DNA from: Streptococcus cuniculi
GTDB taxonomy: Bacteria > Bacillota > Bacilli > Lactobacillales > Streptococcaceae
DNA length: 64,000 nt
Direction of reading: 5' to 3'
Assembly: GCF_004570575.1 (NCBI RefSeq)
Contig: NZ_SPPD01000002.1
Location: forward strand, 162,107-226,106
Shown here: one piece after another, positions 15,947 to 25,201 of the stretch
How the letters are laid out: every line of letters starts with the position of its first letter
Numbering within the stretch: the first letter of the stretch is position 1
Notes under the pieces: model-generated
Told to the model about the DNA's origin: nothing
Seen by the model: only the letters and a program-made list of their open reading frames with translations
Database searches by the model: none
Made by a program: the position numbers and the translations under genes

Positions 15947-16719
15947 TTCTGTTCTCCTTCATGTGTTTGTTGAATGGTCGCCATCATCTTACGAATACGG
16001 CATTTAGGATGTTTTGGATTTTGACTTTGGGTCAAGAGATTTTGTGTAGCTGGATGATTGACTTCGATAGGATCACTAAAATCCGTGATTTCATCGACAA
16101 TCTGGCCATCAAACATGACTAAAATGCGGTGGCAAAGGGCGTAGCAAAGGTTAAAGTCATGTGAAATAAAGATATAAGTTTGTTGGTGTTTGATCTTCAA
16201 TTGGTACAAAAGCCGCAATAACTGCCCTTGAATGAGCGGATCTAGACCGCTTAAAGCTTCATCAAAGATAATCACATCTGGTTGTAGGAGTAACGCACGC
16301 GCGATACAAATGCGCTGCAGCTGTCCACCGCTTAGCTGCCGTGGTTTCTTGGTGAGATAGGTTTCATCCAATCCCACTTCTTTTAAGATAGCCACGATTT
16401 CTTCCACACTGACCGCATCTTTTGTGGCTTCGGTTAGGATGTCTTTCACGGAAAATAAGGGATTAACGGCATGAAGGGCATCTTGAAAAACCAAGAGGAT
16501 ACGAGCGCCGTCCTTGCCATGATAGGGTTTTCCATCCAGTAAAATCTCACCAGCACTCGCCTGTTCTAACCCAACCAAAAGCTTTGCTAAGGTGCTCTTG
16601 CCAGTCCCACTCTCGCCCATAATTCCGACAATTTCACCTTGTTTGACAGAAAAATGGCAGTTTTGCAGGACAGGTTTTGTGTCAAATTGTTTGGATACAT
16701 GTCTACATTCAATCTTCAT
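15943..16719 (-). CDS. nikE: Nickel/peptide-type ABC transporter ATP-binding protein (NikE-like)
   Basis: 258 residues. Walker A GESGTGKS, signature LSGGQLQR and Walker B VIIFDEALSGLD are intact. It is the second ATPase of a five-gene oligopeptide/nickel-family importer (binding protein, two permeases, two ATPases). The C-terminal extension HPATQNLLTQSQNPKHPKCR is a basic tail. Overlaps nikD by 11 nt and the flavin-reductase gene by 4 nt. The Nik label comes from the NikA-like binding protein. Confidence 0.85.
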   Translation of the reverse strand: MKIECRHVSKQFDTKPVLQNCHFSVKQGEIVGIMGESGTGKSTLAKLLVGLEQASAGEILLDGKPYHGKDGARILLVFQDALHAVNPLFSVKDILTEATKDAVSVEEIVAILKEVGLDETYLTKKPRQLSGGQLQRICIARALLLQPDVIIFDEALSGLDPLIQGQLLRLLYQLKIKHQQTYIFISHDFNLCYALCHRILVMFDGQIVDEITDFSDPIEVNHPATQNLLTQSQNPKHPKCRIRKMMATIQQTHEGEQK

Positions 16720-17494
16720 AAGTCACCAACCGTTCATAAGGATTTCCTAGGACCAATTCTTGTGTATAGGGGTGTTGTGGGTGAGTGAGAATATCTGTCA
16801 CGGCTCCTGCTTCAACAATCACTCCCTTATACATGACGAGCATTTGTCCGCCCAATTGACGGGCTAATTCGTAATCATGTGTCACTGTCAGTAGAGTCTT
16901 TCCTTGTTCCTGCAAGAGTTGCAACATTCTCAAGACATTTTCTCGATTATAGGCATCAAGAGCAGAAGTCGGTTCATCCAACAGAATGGTATCAGAATCT
17001 AGGCTCAGAAGAATCGCCAGCATCACTCGCTGCAACATCCCGCCGCTGAGTTCAAATGGATAACTGTCCAATAATTTGTCAACATGCCCCAGTCGAACGG
17101 CTTTCATAGCGGTCTGCGCTTTTTGCAGACATTCTTCCTTGGTCCATGGATAATGGCTCCTAAGCGTTTCAAGGACATGAACCTTGATTTTTTGAAAAGG
17201 ATTAAACATAGCCATAGGATTTTGCATCATATAAGCCAGCTCTTTTCCGCGGAGCTGTTGCCATTCTTTGATGGTCAAATGAAGCAAGTCCTGCCCTTTA
17301 TACGAAATGCTGCCAGTGACCTGTGCTTTTGGCGGAATTTGTCCCATGATAAGCTTGGTCAATAAGGTCTTGCCTGCGCCACTTTCGCCAATAATCACAA
17401 GAGATTGTCCCTGCTTGAGTGAGACTTGAATGTTGTTTAAGAGGACTTGGTCTTCTATTTGGACAGACAATGCTTGAATTTTCAACGTTTCCAT
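16709..17494 (-). CDS. nikD: Nickel/peptide-type ABC transporter ATP-binding protein (NikD-like)
   Basis: 261 residues with Walker A GESGAGKT, signature ELSGGMLQR and Walker B TILLDEPTSALD, all functional-looking. The C-terminus ends in the QHPYTQELVLGNPYERL motif common to Opp/Nik ATPases. It overlaps nikC by 13 nt and nikE by 11 nt, so the four membrane and ATPase genes are translationally linked. Powers uptake of the metal or metal complex bound by the NikA-like protein. Confidence 0.86.
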   Translation of the reverse strand: METLKIQALSVQIEDQVLLNNIQVSLKQGQSLVIIGESGAGKTLLTKLIMGQIPPKAQVTGSISYKGQDLLHLTIKEWQQLRGKELAYMMQNPMAMFNPFQKIKVHVLETLRSHYPWTKEECLQKAQTAMKAVRLGHVDKLLDSYPFELSGGMLQRVMLAILLSLDSDTILLDEPTSALDAYNRENVLRMLQLLQEQGKTLLTVTHDYELARQLGGQMLVMYKGVIVEAGAVTDILTHPQHPYTQELVLGNPYERLVTYED

Positions 17495-18288
17495 GGTCTT
17501 TTCCAGCCTTTCTCTTCAAAATACTCCCCTGCTAGATTAAAGGAGATAACCGTGCAGAAAATGGCAAGCCCTGGCGACATCATCATCCAAACAGCTGTCC
17601 GAAAATACGGTCTTGCATCGTGTAACATCATCCCCCATTCTGCGATATTGGGCTGAACGCCGATTCCTAGGAAGGAAAAACCAGAAATCATCAAAATAAT
17701 ATTTCCGATATTCATCAAGGAAATGACGAGAATTGGCTTGTAAATAAAAGGGATAATATGGTATTTCAAGATATGAAAGGCGGACATGCCCATTGTTTTT
17801 GCTGCAATGACATAGGATTCTTGCTTGGCACTTTTGACTAAATTAGTCACCAATCGGGCGTAAAAAATCCACTCCACAATCACGATTGCCAAAATCATAT
17901 TGGTCAAGCCTTGACCTAAAATTCCAACTGTCGCAAGCGATAAGAGAAAGCTGGGAAAGGCGGAGATGACATTTGCAAACCAGAGGAAAATACGCTCTGC
18001 TCTGCCTTGATACCAGCCGACAAGTAGCCCTACTCCTACTCCTATCAGCAATTCTAAGAATGTAATAACTAAGGAAAGAAACAGGGAAAAGCGAGCGCCA
18101 AAGATAAGACGAGAGAAAATATCACGCCCTAGCTGGTCTGTCCCCAGTAAGTGATTGGCATCTGGTGCTGCTAGCTTATTCGCCACATCGACATATTGCG
18201 GGTCAAAGGGAACTAGGACAGGCGCTAAAATGGCACATACAAGAAGGATTGTCAAAATGAAGCTGGCACATACAAATCGTTTGGTCAT
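17482..18288 (-). CDS. nikC: ABC transporter permease (NikC-like)
   Basis: 268 residues, with an N-terminal membrane helix (FILTILLVCAILAPVLVPF), an extracytoplasmic DANHLLGTDQLGRDIFSRLIF stretch typical of OppC/NikC permeases and about five further membrane helices. The EAA loop for the ATPases is around SAFHILKYHIIPFIYKP. Its start ATG overlaps the nikB stop (ATGA). One of two permeases of the importer. Confidence 0.87.
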   Translation of the reverse strand: MTKRFVCASFILTILLVCAILAPVLVPFDPQYVDVANKLAAPDANHLLGTDQLGRDIFSRLIFGARFSLFLSLVITFLELLIGVGVGLLVGWYQGRAERIFLWFANVISAFPSFLLSLATVGILGQGLTNMILAIVIVEWIFYARLVTNLVKSAKQESYVIAAKTMGMSAFHILKYHIIPFIYKPILVISLMNIGNIILMISGFSFLGIGVQPNIAEWGMMLHDARPYFRTAVWMMMSPGLAIFCTVISFNLAGEYFEEKGWKRPWKR

Positions 18289-19217
18289 TTGATCTCCTTT
18301 CCTGCTTTCCGAACACGGGGGTCAATCCAACCTGTTAAGTATTGATTGATGAGGTTATTGATGAGAAATAAGCTGCCAAATAAGAGCATGCAGGCTTGAA
18401 TAACAGGAATATCCACTGCTTGTAGGGCGTGGACAAAGACACTCCCAATCCCGTTCCAAGCAAATACTTCCTCGATAATTAACGACCCTGTCAATAAATA
18501 CACACAGGTCAAGCTGAGCCCTGTTGCCAAGGCAGGAAGTGCATTGGGCAACAAGTGATGTTTGATGATAAAGGAAGGTTTGACACCACGCAATAAGGCA
18601 TTTTCAACATGGATACTATTCATCTGCTCGCTAATCGCTTTTCTCACCAAGGCGGTATATTGTCCAATCAAGGAAAGGCTCAGTGTTAAGCTTGGTAGCA
18701 AGACACTACTGACACCCTCTTTGCCAGATACTGGCACCCACTTTAAATGGACAGCAAAGAAGAGGATGAAGAGATAGCCCAGCCAAAAGGTCGGCATTGA
18801 AACACTGGCAAAGGAAAAGAATTGCACCACTCGATCCACCAAGGAATCCTTATAAATACCACTAATAATACCTAATGGCAAGGAAATCACAACAATCAAG
18901 AAAAAAGATACTGCCCCCAAGAATAAGGTCGATAAAAAGGCATCGATGACAAGGGGAAAAACAGGGACTTTCCAGAGATAAGAGACGCCCAAATCTCCCA
19001 CGAGAGCTTTTTGCATCCAAATGAAGTACTGTTCAGCCCAAGATTTGTCAAGTCCCAGATACTCATTGGCTTGCTTGAGTGCCTCAGGTGTAATGGCAAT
19101 TCTTGAAATGCGCAGGTAATTTTCAGCAGGATTTTCAGAAGAAAACTTGGTTAATAGAAAGGTAAGAATGGAAGTCATCAGCAAAGCACTTATGAATGAA
19201 AGGATTTTTTTTAACAT
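18285..19217 (-). CDS. nikB: ABC transporter permease (NikB-like)
   Basis: 310 residues, an OppB/NikB-type permease with about six membrane helices and the LDKSWAEQYFIWMQKALVGD, LPLGIISGIYKD and KPSFIIKHHLLPNALP stretches; the last contains the ATPase-coupling loop. ATG 19215-19217 follows AAGGAG. It is separated from nikA by 78 nt that hold a terminator-like hairpin, so it is probably made in smaller amounts than the binding protein. Confidence 0.87.
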   Translation of the reverse strand: MLKKILSFISALLMTSILTFLLTKFSSENPAENYLRISRIAITPEALKQANEYLGLDKSWAEQYFIWMQKALVGDLGVSYLWKVPVFPLVIDAFLSTLFLGAVSFFLIVVISLPLGIISGIYKDSLVDRVVQFFSFASVSMPTFWLGYLFILFFAVHLKWVPVSGKEGVSSVLLPSLTLSLSLIGQYTALVRKAISEQMNSIHVENALLRGVKPSFIIKHHLLPNALPALATGLSLTCVYLLTGSLIIEEVFAWNGIGSVFVHALQAVDIPVIQACMLLFGSLFLINNLINQYLTGWIDPRVRKAGKEIK

Positions 19218-19243
19218 GTCAACTCCTTAATAAACCTACTTGG

Positions 19244-19279
19244 AAAAAAGGGAGCTAGGAATCGTCCCAACTCCTTTTT
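19244..19279 (-). terminator. Attenuating terminator between nikA and nikB
   Basis: On the minus strand AAAAAGGAGTTGGGA folds back through a CGAT loop onto TCCTAGCTCCCTTTTTT with one bulge and two G-U pairs, ending in six T residues. Downstream genes lack another visible promoter, so it likely stops only part of the transcripts and favours the binding protein. Confidence 0.75.
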
Positions 19280-19295
19280 CTTATGATGATGTGCT

Positions 19296-20909
19296 TTAGT
19301 TTGCCTTGCTAATAAAGCGAACTGGGAAGGCATTTTCTTCTGGTGCGAAACGAACGCCTTCCAATTCTCCTGTCCGATAAACGGAAACAACAGATTGGTA
19401 AGTAATTGGGATATAAATCGCCTGTTCGTGAAGGATTGTCAAGGCTTTCTTATATCCTGCATCTACTTTTTCTTCATCTGGTTCTACCAAGATTGCTTTG
19501 ATGACTTGATCAAGCTCTGGTTTTACCTCAAGAGATTCAAGTGAGATATTTTCTGGATGTCCGTGTGCTGCTTTCGCTGTGAGGGCTGTCATCCAGGCAT
19601 GCGGATCCCACGGTGCTCCCCATGAGTAGGTCAACATCATATCAAAGTTTCCAGTCTTGGCATTTGCCCAGTAATCGTCTTCTTCCATGGCTTTTAATTG
19701 CACGTCAACGCCTAGCTTTTTCCATTCGCCTTGGAAATATTCGCCCAAGTCTTTGTCAGTTGCTTTGGTGGAAATATAAGGCATGTGAACAGTTAGTTTT
19801 TGACCATCTTTTTCGCGAATACCATTGCTTCCTTTTTTCCAGCCTGCATCGTCCAACATCTTTTCAGCTTTTGTAAGGTCATATTCATAAGGTGTTAGAC
19901 CAGCGTCAGCATGTGGGGTTGATTTTGAGAAGATGGTATCTGCTAGTGTTTCAGTGCCACGGAACAAGTCTTCTGCGATTGATTTCTTATTCATGGCATG
20001 ATTCATAGCGAGACGGACAGCCTTGTCTTTGAAAAGGGGCTGTGAAGCATTGAGGAGCAATAGACGAGTGGACATTGGTTGGGAAACATCTGTTGTATAA
20101 GTCTTATCCTTAGCGTATTGAGCAAAGGTATCAAGACCGATTAAACCATTTCCATAGAGCAAATCAAGATTTCCCGCGTCAAATTCCAAGGCGCGTGTTT
20201 GAGCGTCTGGAATGATTTTAACAGTGACTTCTTTTAGTTTTGGTTTTTCGCCCCAATAGTTTTCATTGCGAGCAAAGGTGATAAATTCATTGGATTTTTT
20301 ATCTTTGACCACCCATTGACCAGTTCCAATCGGAGCGGCCACATTGTCCTTGGTTGTGTCATCTCCTTTAGGAAAACCAGCATCGCCTAGGAAACGAATA
20401 GGACGAATCATCGCTAAATCATATAGAGTTGCACTGTACGGCTGTTTGAGTTTCACTTCAAATGTATGGTCATCTACAACCTTGTAAGAATCAAGCTGCT
20501 CTGTAAAGCTAAACCAAGTATGGTTGCCCTTGTTTTCTTCTGAGAAAATCGTGTCAAAGTTGCGTTTCACATTTTGTGCAGTAAAGTTTGAGCCATCTGA
20601 GAATTTCGCATCACGAAGTTTGAAGGTATAGGTTTTACCATCTTCGCTAATCATCCATGATTCAGCAAGCATCGGCTCAATCACCCCATTGTCTCCGTAG
20701 CGGACCAAACCTTCATAGACCATGTCTTGAATGACAAATTGGTCAGGATTGTAGCGATGAGGATTGACATCCCCAAAATCTTCTCCCCAAGCAAGGGTTA
20801 GGGTATCCTTACTGCCTGCTGATGGAGTGGCTGGATTTTTGTTTGATTGGCAAGCCACAAGCACAAGGGCACATAGCGCCGTAAATAGGATCAATAATTT
20901 CTTTTTCAT
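19296..20909 (-). CDS. nikA: Metal-binding lipoprotein of an ABC importer (NikA-like)
   Basis: 537 residues. Lipoprotein signal with lipobox ALVLVAC (Cys20). The body is an SBP_bac_5 protein closest in wording to nickel-binding NikA: NPHRYNPDQFVIQDMVYEGL, IRPIRFLG, RNENYWGEKPKLKEV, GNLDLLYGN, VNKKS-like MNKKSIAEDLF and YSWGAPWDPHAWMTAL all have clear NikA counterparts. A His-containing AAHGHPE follows the last of these. It would capture nickel or cobalt, possibly with an organic ligand. In a B12 operon cobalt is attractive, but the sequence cannot separate the two, and a peptide substrate is not excluded. Confidence 0.82.
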   Translation of the reverse strand: MKKKLLILFTALCALVLVACQSNKNPATPSAGSKDTLTLAWGEDFGDVNPHRYNPDQFVIQDMVYEGLVRYGDNGVIEPMLAESWMISEDGKTYTFKLRDAKFSDGSNFTAQNVKRNFDTIFSEENKGNHTWFSFTEQLDSYKVVDDHTFEVKLKQPYSATLYDLAMIRPIRFLGDAGFPKGDDTTKDNVAAPIGTGQWVVKDKKSNEFITFARNENYWGEKPKLKEVTVKIIPDAQTRALEFDAGNLDLLYGNGLIGLDTFAQYAKDKTYTTDVSQPMSTRLLLLNASQPLFKDKAVRLAMNHAMNKKSIAEDLFRGTETLADTIFSKSTPHADAGLTPYEYDLTKAEKMLDDAGWKKGSNGIREKDGQKLTVHMPYISTKATDKDLGEYFQGEWKKLGVDVQLKAMEEDDYWANAKTGNFDMMLTYSWGAPWDPHAWMTALTAKAAHGHPENISLESLEVKPELDQVIKAILVEPDEEKVDAGYKKALTILHEQAIYIPITYQSVVSVYRTGELEGVRFAPEENAFPVRFISKAN

Positions 20910-20927
20910 GTTTGTCTTTCTAAATAA

Positions 20928-22031
20928 TCAATAGTTACCTTCTAAATAGTCGCGAAGTTCTTCTACGAAAGAACTAGGGAGCTGCAACTGCTCTTGCAAA
21001 TCATCCTTATACCGAAGAATGACATCTTCTTCTCGATTTTCTAAAATCTTTTGGGTCCAATCAGGGTCAAGCAATAAAGCCTTGCCCAGAGCGAATAAAG
21101 GAATGCCTGCTGCTAAGACCTTGTTTGCGTCTTGTCCTGTCTGAATACCGCCGACTGCTATCAGAGGCACCCGTTGGCCAATTTTCTTCAAAATCTGCTG
21201 CACAATGGGTTGGCCTTCTTTGGGATTGCAAATCGAGGATTGCCAAACGTTATTGACGGACATGTGGAGATAGTCCACATCCAGACGAATCAGTTGTTCC
21301 AAGAGCTGCAAGGTGTCATAAAGCTGAAGGCCGGGCTCTTCGATTTCTTCTGGTGAAAAACGATAGCCGATGAGAAATGGGCGCTTGGCTTCTTCTTTGA
21401 CCAAGGCTTTGGCTTTTTTCAGCAAGGTCTTCGCAAAACGCATGCGGTTGTTGAGGGTTCCGCCCCATTTATCCCGACGTCTGTTGGAATGTGGGGAGAG
21501 AAACTGCTGAATTAAATAGGTATTAGCTCCGTGAAGCTCAACTCCATCAAATCCTGCTTCAATCGCCCTGCGAATCGCTGCTAAGAAGTCATTCATCACT
21601 TCATCAACTTCTTCGTAAGTCAGTGCCCGAGGAGTAGCAACATAGCCATGCAAGGCCTTGACAGCGCTCGGTGCGACTGGCTGCCCTTCGATGACATCAG
21701 GGAGAACCATTCGCCCACCGTGATAAAGCTGAAGGACGGCTAGGCTTCCTTTTTCCTGAATGGCTGTTGCTAAACGGCTCAAGCCTTCTATCTTGTCATC
21801 TTCTGCCACGCTAAAGCTATCTGCAAAAGCCTGACCTTTAGGATGAACATAGGCACTTCCTGTGATAATCATACCCACACCTTCTGCGCGCCTTGCATAG
21901 TAGTCAATATCTGCCTGCGACACATAGCCACCTGACTCACAAGCACTAATCGTCATGGGAGCTAGAATCACACGATTGCGTGTCCGCAAACCATTTGCAA
22001 ATACAAATCGTTCTTGAATAGATGTTTCCAT
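20928..22031 (-). CDS. Old Yellow Enzyme-family NADH:flavin oxidoreductase
   Basis: 367 residues from ATG 22029-22031, which overlaps the cobC stop by one base (TAATG) and follows AAAGGAGG. An FMN TIM barrel: RNRVILAPMTI, LQLYHGGRM, FDGVELHGANTYLIQQF with LSPHSNRRRDKWGGT, and a C-terminal GGIQTGQDANKVLAAG phosphate site. No C-terminal iron-sulfur or NADPH domain, so this is the short form. Natural substrates of such enzymes are usually unknown. Its place between cobC and nikA suggests a reductive step linked to corrinoids or metal uptake, but this is context only. Confidence 0.82.
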   Translation of the reverse strand: METSIQERFVFANGLRTRNRVILAPMTISACESGGYVSQADIDYYARRAEGVGMIITGSAYVHPKGQAFADSFSVAEDDKIEGLSRLATAIQEKGSLAVLQLYHGGRMVLPDVIEGQPVAPSAVKALHGYVATPRALTYEEVDEVMNDFLAAIRRAIEAGFDGVELHGANTYLIQQFLSPHSNRRRDKWGGTLNNRMRFAKTLLKKAKALVKEEAKRPFLIGYRFSPEEIEEPGLQLYDTLQLLEQLIRLDVDYLHMSVNNVWQSSICNPKEGQPIVQQILKKIGQRVPLIAVGGIQTGQDANKVLAAGIPLFALGKALLLDPDWTQKILENREEDVILRYKDDLQEQLQLPSSFVEELRDYLEGNY

Positions 22032-22621
22032 TAGGATTCCTCCTTTCCGTTTAAAGTAGAGGTTTGCCATTCTCTCGAATGACTGTTGTCAAAACAAGTG
22101 ACCGTTCCTTGGGGAAAATCAAGATCCCAAAAAATAGCATGACGATCAATTAAACGCTGATAAATCAGACGAAGAACGCCCAAATGAGCGACAATAGCAA
22201 TGCTATCATATGCGTGTTGATCAACCAAGTCATCTGTCACTTGCCAAACACGTTGTTGAAAATGCGAAAATTCTTCCGCATCAGGAGGGGTGATCTCAAA
22301 AGGAGCCTCTAACCAGGCTTGCCACTCGTTAGGATAATGCTGTTCAATCTCATCAGCAGTCAGCCCCTCCCATTTACCAAACCCTTTCTCATCAAGACTA
22401 GAGAGAGCCACACTATCTGTATCAAATACAAGTCGTGCTGTTTCTTTGGTTCGCTGCAAAGAGCTGGTATATATTTGGGAGACATTCTTATCTGCCATAA
22501 TGTCCCGCAATTGCAACGCTTGTTGCTTGCCGTGAGCATTGATAGGAACATCTACACTCCCATAAAAACATCTCGCTTTGTTGTAATCGGTTTCTCCGTG
22601 TCTCATCAAAAAAATTTTCAT
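22031..22621 (-). CDS. cobC: Alpha-ribazole phosphatase CobC
   Basis: 196 residues of the histidine phosphatase family; the catalytic RHG motif is at the N-terminus (FLMRHGETDYNKARCFYG) and the second histidine in IAIVAHLGVLR. It dephosphorylates alpha-ribazole phosphate or the adenosylcobalamin phosphate product during nucleotide-loop assembly. Overlaps cobS by 4 nt (ATGA), part of the cobU-S-C set. Confidence 0.9.
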   Translation of the reverse strand: MKIFLMRHGETDYNKARCFYGSVDVPINAHGKQQALQLRDIMADKNVSQIYTSSLQRTKETARLVFDTDSVALSSLDEKGFGKWEGLTADEIEQHYPNEWQAWLEAPFEITPPDAEEFSHFQQRVWQVTDDLVDQHAYDSIAIVAHLGVLRLIYQRLIDRHAIFWDLDFPQGTVTCFDNSHSREWQTSTLNGKEES

Positions 22622-23340
22622 AGCATCAGTCCTAGGAGTAATAAAATCTGAGAAATTTCGACAAAGGCACCCAGAGTATCCCCTGTATGACCGCCGATTT
22701 TTCCGTAGACAAATTGACGATAGAAAATCGCACCGAGAAAAACCAAGGCATAGCCGAGCAGCCCTTTTACCCCAAAACCAACTCCTAGAACCAATATTGG
22801 TAGGACTTGCGCGAGAGCAATTTGCAACACCGTTGTTCCTGCAAAGAATTGACCAGAACCACCCGTTGCCCGAGCGTAGGTCATGTGGTAGAGCTGCAAA
22901 GCAAGGCCAGCCTTTCCAATCATGGTCAAACTAGCAACAATCAGCCATTTTGGCTTAGGCAGATAAGGAAAGGCAACCATCATCAAGCCATAGTATAAAA
23001 TCAGTGCCAGAACCCCATTGCTGCCAATCCGACTGTCCTTCATAATCTCAAGCATGCGCTCCTTATTACGAGAAGAAAACAAGCCGTCTGCCATATCAGC
23101 TAGGCCATCCAAATGAAATCCTCCTGTTAGCAAGACATCAAAGAGCAGGGTCAAGACCCAAGCCACCATGTCTGGCAAGACTAGCTGAATTAGATAGTAA
23201 AAGAGAGCAGATAAAGATCCCAGTAACAGACCAAACAAGGTAATAATTGGAATTCCCTTGCGTACATAGACCAAATCAACTTCTTTATGGATCACAATGC
23301 GGCTAAAAAATTGCGTATAGATAATCAAGGATTGAATCAT
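22618..23340 (-). CDS. cobS: Adenosylcobinamide-GDP ribazoletransferase CobS
   Basis: An integral membrane enzyme joining adenosylcobinamide-GDP to alpha-ribazole. Several hydrophobic helices surround the acidic active-site segment GGFHLDGLADMADGLFSSRN, typical of CobS. Start taken as ATG 23338-23340, overlapping the cobU stop as ATGA; the frame extends eight codons further but [14 protein letters not shown] is the usual CobS N-terminus. About 240 residues. Confidence 0.93.
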   Translation of the reverse strand: MIQSLIIYTQFFSRIVIHKEVDLVYVRKGIPIITLFGLLLGSLSALFYYLIQLVLPDMVAWVLTLLFDVLLTGGFHLDGLADMADGLFSSRNKERMLEIMKDSRIGSNGVLALILYYGLMMVAFPYLPKPKWLIVASLTMIGKAGLALQLYHMTYARATGGSGQFFAGTTVLQIALAQVLPILVLGVGFGVKGLLGYALVFLGAIFYRQFVYGKIGGHTGDTLGAFVEISQILLLLGLML

Positions 23341-23921
23341 TTTAATCGTTGTGACAGTCCACAAATGACGAGATAGACCTCACTTGCCTCCTTTGCTAGT
23401 CTTTGATTGATTGTTCCAAGAAGGTCTCTAAAATACCGTCCTAGCTTGGTTTCAGGAACAATACCAAGACCGACTTCATTGGTCACGACATAAAGCGTCA
23501 TGTTTTTCTGACGGCTAGCCTCTAAAATAGCCTCCCATTCTTCCATGATTTTCTGCGTCACGAGGGCTTCTTCTGGCTTTGTCAGAAAATGGTCCTCATC
23601 TAGCAGGAGTTTTTCAGGAAAATGCTTTTCAATCGTCTCAAACAAGACATTGGTAGTCAACATGGTCGCACAGTCAAGGAGATAATAGTCATAGTCTTCT
23701 TGAGCCAGCCAGTCGCCAATGTTCGCGTATTGTTCATGCGTTGCCCAAGACTTAGGTCTGCGTTTCTGATGAAGTCGCACGCGCTCCTGCCACTCTTCGT
23801 CTACGTTTTGCATCACGCCTGTTGCGATATAGCAGACCTTGTCCTTGTCCCAAATTTGCTCTTCGGTAAAGCGAGATTTGCCACTTCGGGCACCACCTGT
23901 GACCACGATTAACTTACCCAT
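23337..23921 (-). CDS. cobU: Adenosylcobinamide kinase/guanylyltransferase CobU
   Basis: 194 residues from ATG 23919-23921, preceded by GGAG inside the end of hemL (8-nt overlap). P-loop [14 protein letters not shown] at the N-terminus; the [23 protein letters not shown] segment holds the guanylylated histidine region. It phosphorylates adenosylcobinamide and converts it to the GDP derivative used by CobS. Confidence 0.93.
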   Translation of the reverse strand: MGKLIVVTGGARSGKSRFTEEQIWDKDKVCYIATGVMQNVDEEWQERVRLHQKRRPKSWATHEQYANIGDWLAQEDYDYYLLDCATMLTTNVLFETIEKHFPEKLLLDEDHFLTKPEEALVTQKIMEEWEAILEASRQKNMTLYVVTNEVGLGIVPETKLGRYFRDLLGTINQRLAKEASEVYLVICGLSQRLK

Positions 23922-25200
23922 AGATGTCTCCAAATACTTCTTCAAAAGCTTTTAGCGTTGTGTCGATATCTTCTTTGGTATGTGCAGTAGACATGAAGTT
24001 GGATTCATATTGCGAAGGGGCTAGATAGATCCCCTTTGCCAGCAAGGCTTTATGAACCTTGGCAAACATGTCTTGATCACTGGCCTTTGAATCCTCGAAA
24101 TTACGGACAGGTTTTGAATTGAAGAAGAAACCAAACATCGTGCCAAGATAAACGACTTGTAGAGGAACCTTATAGGTATTTGCCAAGTCTTTTAGACCAT
24201 GGCAGAGCTGCTCTACTCGCTCGCTCATCTGCTCAAAAAGCTCAGGTGTCAAGCCTTTGACCGTCTCATAACCTGCTGTCATGGCAATGGGATTGCCTGA
24301 CAAAGTTCCTGCTTGATAAATCGCACCGAGCGGCGCCACAGCGTCCATGTACTCTTTCTTACCGCCAAATACAGCAACTGGAAAGCCTCCGCCGACAACC
24401 TTTCCAAGACAGAGCAAATCTGGCTCGACCTGATACAGCCCAGTAGCTCCTGTATAACTCGCTCGAAATCCAGTCATAACCTCATCCATGATAAAGAGTG
24501 CACCGTACTGCTTGGTTAGCTCCCGAATAAGCTTTATAAAGTCTGGATCCGCTGGAATCAGCCCCATATTGCCTGCAACTCCTTCGATGATGACCCCTGC
24601 AATGTCCTGTCCCTGCTGCTTAAAGCATTCGCGCAAGGCTTCTTGGTCATTGTAAGGAAGGGTCAGCGTATCCTGTGCTGTTGCGGCAGGAACACCAGGG
24701 GAATTTGGCAGACCAAAGGTGGCAACACCAGATCCTGCCTGCACGAGAAAGGCATCGCTATGACCGTGGTAACAACCGATAAACTTCACAATCTTATCGC
24801 GCTTGGTCACTCCTCTTGCGACACGAATCGCACTCATGGTCGCTTCAGTTCCTGAGCTAACCATGCGGAGACGCTCTAAGTAAGGCACACGTTCTTGTAG
24901 GAGTTTACCTAGCCGTGTCTCTAAGGGGCTCGGTGCTCCGTAGCTAGTTCCTTTTTCCACTGCGTCCTTGACAGCTTCAATTACAGTTTCTTTGGCATGG
25001 CCTAAAATCATCGGTCCCCAAGACAAGACATAGTCAATGTAGCGATTGCCATCAAGGTCATAGAGATAGGCTCCTTTGGCCTTATCAATGAAAATAGGAT
25101 TTCCGCCGACTGCCTTAAAAGCACGGACAGGGCTATTGACCCCTCCAGGAAAAACGGCTTGCGCCTCTTTAAAGGCTTGTTTTGACGCTTCAACACTCAT
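23914..25200 (-). CDS. hemL: Glutamate-1-semialdehyde 2,1-aminomutase HemL
   Basis: 428 residues, full length. PLP enzyme that makes 5-aminolevulinate from glutamate-1-semialdehyde, the second C5-pathway step. Motifs: [44 protein letters not shown] and the PLP lysine in [17 protein letters not shown]. Heme end-stage genes are not seen here, so its product feeds cobalamin. Starts 1 nt after the hemB stop. Confidence 0.96.
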   Translation of the reverse strand: MSVEASKQAFKEAQAVFPGGVNSPVRAFKAVGGNPIFIDKAKGAYLYDLDGNRYIDYVLSWGPMILGHAKETVIEAVKDAVEKGTSYGAPSPLETRLGKLLQERVPYLERLRMVSSGTEATMSAIRVARGVTKRDKIVKFIGCYHGHSDAFLVQAGSGVATFGLPNSPGVPAATAQDTLTLPYNDQEALRECFKQQGQDIAGVIIEGVAGNMGLIPADPDFIKLIRELTKQYGALFIMDEVMTGFRASYTGATGLYQVEPDLLCLGKVVGGGFPVAVFGGKKEYMDAVAPLGAIYQAGTLSGNPIAMTAGYETVKGLTPELFEQMSERVEQLCHGLKDLANTYKVPLQVVYLGTMFGFFFNSKPVRNFEDSKASDQDMFAKVHKALLAKGIYLAPSQYESNFMSTAHTKEDIDTTLKAFEEVFGDIYG

Positions 25201-25201
25201 A

